64,000 nt of DNA from Bryoerythrophyllum caledonicum (Eukaryota > Streptophyta > Bryopsida > Pottiales > Pottiaceae), in contig OZ020521.1 in NCBI GenBank assembly GCA_963971425.1, positions 3,226,501-3,290,500 of the forward strand. The letters are read 5' to 3'. The notes beneath the pieces are model-generated. The model did no database searches, was not told where the DNA came from, and saw only the letters and a list, made by a program, of their open reading frames with translations. Within the stretch, counting starts at the first letter, position 1, and every line of letters begins with the position of its first letter. Shown one piece after another: positions 60,323-64,000 of the stretch. The position numbers were made by a program, and so were the translations under genes.

Positions 60323-61150
60323 CGCCTGTCGATTCCTGTACCGTCAATCAATGCCTGCTCAATCACAGCACCGGAAACACTGGTCATCGCCAAATCGTGC
60401 CCCCAAAGTCTAAACACTACGTGCAAGTGGGTCCCATGTGCACCGTCAGCAGAGCTTTCCACCCATACACAACGTACAATTCAACGTCCTTCCTTCTCTA
60501 CTACGCTACTCACCCAACAAGTGCAATATCCCAGACCTACTACGCATTCAAATCCAAATCACATCAACACCAGCATGAATAGTCCGACTCAGTCCATCCA
60601 AACCACCACAGTACGCAGTCCAAAAAAATCATAGAAAAAGGAAAAGAAAAAAAGGATAAAAAGAACCACATAATCATCCACTCCCGAAGCACAACCCGCC
60701 AATTCTCTGAAATCCTCACCTCATCAACACTAGCATCAACACAACCATCAATCAAAAAACTCAATCAGAATCTCTCACTTCCAAACAAAATTCGACCGAT
60801 ACTCCAAGAAAAACCAGCAAATTGATCGCCGAATCAACAAACAAGTCAAAAACCAGCAAATTGCAGGGAGTTTTCACTGCCTGATCAAAATCCACGAACC
60901 CAATCGAGAGCAGAATCCACTAACCGTGTGCTAGAGATGTAAAGAGAGTGAAATGATGGGAGTAGCGGGAGGGATGATGACGGTAGGTATATAGTTGAGC
61001 CTGAGGGGAGAGCCTGGGGTGCCGTAAGTAGAGTGAGTGGGATGGTTATCCAGTAGCGGTGCGGGGGATGGAGTGCCGCATGACGCGCCACCTTCAGTCG
61101 TCTCGCCGTCGCCGTCGCCGCTCTGCTTCCTCGTCCTCGCCACGTAGCTG
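60323..61150 (-). promoter_or_regulatory. aminotransferase promoter, 5' UTR and leader intron
   Basis: On the minus strand a TATA-like ctatatacc lies at about 60994-60986, suggesting transcription start near 60960. A leader exon could end at 60925 (acacg|gttagt) and join at 60335 (ggtacag|gaatcg), 13 nt before the ATG, giving a 5'-UTR intron of about 590 bp. The placement is inferred from splice consensus alone. GC-rich sequence at 61060-61150 would be upstream promoter. The stretch to 61276 shows nothing else. Confidence 0.55.
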
Positions 61151-61276
61151 GAGAATTTGACTCGCCACTCTTCTCTTGGGGCGCTACTTCCGTGAAGTTG
61201 AAGCTCCTACGACATGGGTTAGTTTTGTCACTCTAGTGTCAAATCATGAACTAAAATCAAAATAGATTTGGCCAAA

Positions 61277-62150
61277 CTAACCCCTAGAAGACTATTTGCC
61301 CCCTGCGGGAGACAAATCATTTTTTATTGGCAGATAGCCTAAAAATCCATTTTTGAAGATATATTTTCCTATAAATAGAAATACAGGTTATTTATGCATA
61401 GAATTCTTTCTTTCTTTTTTTGGACTTACAGGGTAAACGTTTTGGTACTTCAAACATAAAAAGATTGACTCTTTTGGTAGCTGGCAGGGTACTATAGAGA
61501 TCAATAGTGCTAGTGTAGAGTTCACAATTGCACTTTTTTGAGGCGAGCTTTAGTGAAGGAAAGCTACTGGCAACCTTCATTGTTTTTCCTTAAATACTCA
61601 AAAAAATTAAGGATTTTCCTTTTTGAAAAATAATATATTTTGATGTTAAAAAAAGTCATAATAATTCTATTTACCATTTGGATTTTAGACCCAAGAATTA
61701 TTCCCCTATTTACAAAATAAAATTACTTTCCTAAGTAAAGGGCCACTTTCTATACCCCTAGTTGTTGCAAGTCCATTTTTCTTATCGTAAACAACTCCAT
61801 TACTTGTGATATTTAGCGTGCAATGACCTAACACAAGGTAGAACATAGATCCATTGAGTTTATGCAATGTGTAATGGAAAAATATGCCATCATCTTGAGT
61901 CAAAGCACGCCGAACCTGTCCGAGCACAGTAGAAAAAAATAATTTTGCACTCTTCCAATGCATATATCTTTCTATCCATAAGGTCAAATTTTACAACAAA
62001 TTTAGGGTGTCTTTTTGTAGTAGTTAGCTTAAAGATCCAATGGTTGAAATAGTAAAAAATTGTTTGAATAAATCTAATAATATCTCATCTCAAAGTGGCA
62101 AATTTGGGGTGGTTTTGGTGAGGCACAATGTCCGGTCCTTTAGGGGTTAA
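61277..62150 (+). mobile_element. TTAA-type MITE (family 3, 874 bp)
   Basis: Left end CTAACCCCTAGAAGAC with an inner palindrome ccccctgcgggag; right end GTCCGGTCCTTTAGGGGTTAA. The first base of the left flank is C rather than T. The right half (61741-61980) is shared with 34370-34610. No coding content. It lies between the aminotransferase promoter and the Copia fossil; 62151-62442 holds nothing recognisable. Confidence 0.75.
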
Positions 62151-62442
62151 ACAATGTTTTCACAAAAATATATAAAAAAATCAAATGATTTCAAACAAAA
62201 TATTGTGCCGATTAGGCCGTTGATGGGACAGTGGTATGCTTTGCAGCTGGCTGGTGGACAGGAAGCTGGCGAGGTTGTGCCATATAATCACAACATTGTC
62301 ACATATGAGCCCATGTTGTAGGAGCTTTAACGGTTGGCGATTGGGCTTGAACAAAATTGAACATTCAATCTACAATCTATAACAATTTTTGATGTCAGGG
62401 GCAAGTCATGGGCTGATTCAAGTTATAAGTTCACCAAGCCTA

Positions 62443-62646
62443 TGTTGAATTACAAGGTATTTCAAGCAACATTGAAACTATGTGTTTAATTAGATGCATT
62501 AAGCGAGACAACACCCCAAATATATACATGAGGCTCAGTTTGCTTTGAGAGGATGTACAAACTAGTCTAAGCGTAACTAACGTCTACAGTGAATGTGTAT
62601 GTACAAGTGGCGTACAACAGAGAAGGTCACGGGTAGATATTCAACA
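62443..62646 (-). repeat. 3' LTR of the Copia fossil (204 bp)
   Basis: On the minus strand it starts TGTTGAATATC and ends AATTCAACA, an inverted TGTTGAAT/ATTCAACA pair. Directly before it (62647-62656) lies the polypurine tract gagggaggg, as expected for the second-strand primer next to a 3' LTR. The length is typical of short Copia LTRs. No second copy is in the window, so age cannot be estimated from LTR divergence. Confidence 0.8.
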
Positions 62647-64000
62647 CCCTCCCTCATTCGTGACTATTTTCTTTTACACTCTCTTGCGCTTGGTCAAGTG
62701 AGGTAGCATGACAATGTCAAGATTTGGAGCCCTTACTTTTGATGTGGCTCGGCTTTTGCGTGGTCAAATTGACAGGCTTTCAGTGGTGAGTACTTTCATT
62801 GACTTCAATAGAGATGTCAGTTGCACAAAGTCATAAGAGTTTTGGGATTGCTTTGATATAGAGCAAAAATTTTCTCCTAATAATATGGCTGGTAGGAGTG
62901 GTCATGCAACAACTGTGTGATGCATGTTGAATATGTGCTTCTTTTGGTTGACGAAGTCTGGATAAGAGATCAAGGAGGAAGCTATAGGCATTGTTGGAGG
63001 TGTTCATGTGAAAAGTCTTTAGTGAGATAAGTTGCCGGAGGCAGGAAGCTTGATGGAGGTGAATTGAAGGATGTATTTTGAGGACCACTTTCAAATGGTG
63101 GGATATTTCTTGTTTCTAAGTTGAATCCAGAAGCTTCTGACATCAGACATAAGAGAACGTAGGAATATGAGAAATGTAATATTTCTCGAATAAAATGTTT
63201 CAAAATTTTGATATGCTTTGTTCTGGAGTGCATGATGGATCTTATACGAGCTTGATAGAAGATTCACTTGTTTCTTCAATTCTCAAGTTGCAAAGTAATC
63301 TTCTAAGATACAAAATATCTTTGGCTGCATCGGTCAACACAACTAACATCATAACATATGTCTAGACATGTATTGGTTAGATATATTAGGCTTTCAACCA
63401 AAGATCGATAGAGTAGTCAATTTATATTCTTGGTGTTTGTAACATTTTGATGGTGAATGTTGGAGTCCATTGGCACCTTACAAGGATTGCATTTGTGTAG
63501 ATTAAACTTACAAAATAGTTTCTTGATGTGGTTTCTCTACATGCAAAACATACTTTTTGTAGCTGAATTTTGGCTCCCTAATAAATGTCAGCTTCCCTCA
63601 AATTAGACATTTCAAGCTCTCCTTGAAGTGCCTTCTTCAATCATCCAATTTTGTCTCAATTGTCTCCAGTAAATAGCAAGTCCTTGACATACAATATGAT
63701 AATGTATGACATGCTTGGCATCTTTTATTGAGTAGTATAAATTGCGGTCGTATTTGCTTTGAGTCATTCCATGTGATATGAGCCATGCGTCTATTCTTTT
63801 GTACCATTCCTTGAGTGTTTGTTTATGACCATATAATGCTTTTCTAACTCTACAGACCTTGGTAAGATCCCTTTCTCCGGGAAATTCATCTGGCATTTCC
63901 ATGATTACCTCTTCATTTAGTTTGCCATTCAAGAAAGCACTAATCACATCTATTTGGTGTTGCGGCCCATTGAACTTTGCAGCAAGAGCTAGATCCGTCC
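62443..64000 (-). mobile_element. Ty1/Copia fossil, 3' part, running off the window
   Basis: On the minus strand, reverse transcriptase sequence enters from the window edge (LALAAKFNGPQHQIDVISAF, VCRVRKALYGHKQTLKEWYK at 63990-63770). A Copia RNase H end (MHSRTKHIKILKHFIREI, about 63235-63180) follows closer than usual, so internal sequence has been lost. A purine-rich tract and the 3' LTR (62443-62646) close the element. The 5' LTR, gag and integrase lie outside the window. The coding part is broken in several places; moderately old. Confidence 0.85.

Overview
The window is nuclear DNA of a land plant: intron-rich genes with GT-AG introns of roughly 80-400 bp, plant-specific families (LISCL-type GRAS, TRP/TBP-type telomere-repeat binding protein) and a dense cover of plant-style repeats. 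Short introns, wide AT-rich spacers and decayed kinase-like and RING-like multicopy families suggest a non-flowering plant, perhaps a moss; that placement is a guess from remembered family resemblance, not from any search.

Three complete host genes are visible. (1) 11406-16032 (+): a TRFL/TRP1-like protein, 10 coding exons, 922 aa, with a ubiquitin-like domain and a C-terminal Myb/VDLKDKWK telobox domain, preceded by about 3.2 kb of GC-richer leader/promoter DNA. (2) 22165-24970 (-): a LISCL-clade GRAS regulator, 4 coding exons, 752 aa. (3) 56625-60322 (-): a peroxisomal/cytosolic aspartate aminotransferase, 12 coding exons, 446 aa, with a PTS2-like nonapeptide and a second in-frame Met that would give a cytosolic form. 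The three do not form one pathway.

Everything else is mobile or decayed DNA. 0.3-7.7 kb: TTAA-flanked MITEs interleaved with copies of one tRNA-derived SINE. 17-22 kb: a small TTAA element, a Ty3/Gypsy fragment and a GGGCCGGTTT-ended element. 25-34 kb: short inverted-repeat elements and more TTAA elements. 35-40.9 kb: a Ty3/Gypsy fossil carrying a PHD finger, split by a TTAA MITE and by a 3.1-kb TG...CA element that holds an HSP90 gene fragment and its own MITE. 41-51.8 kb: three 21-bp GC-rich minisatellite arrays next to a kinase-like pseudogene and two pseudogenes of an unrecognised family, one ending in a RING-like cysteine/histidine cluster. 52-55.4 kb: TA-flanked and TTA-flanked MITEs and another SINE. 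61.3-64 kb: a TTAA element and the 3' part of a Ty1/Copia fossil with its LTR.

The most unusual signals are the TTAA-duplicating, CCCC-ended (piggyBac-like) MITE families in a plant, the repeated association of 21-bp arrays with decayed multicopy genes, and the predominance of stop codons over frame changes in those genes. Exon boundaries were placed by reading frame phase, splice dinucleotides and remembered family similarity; none was computed.
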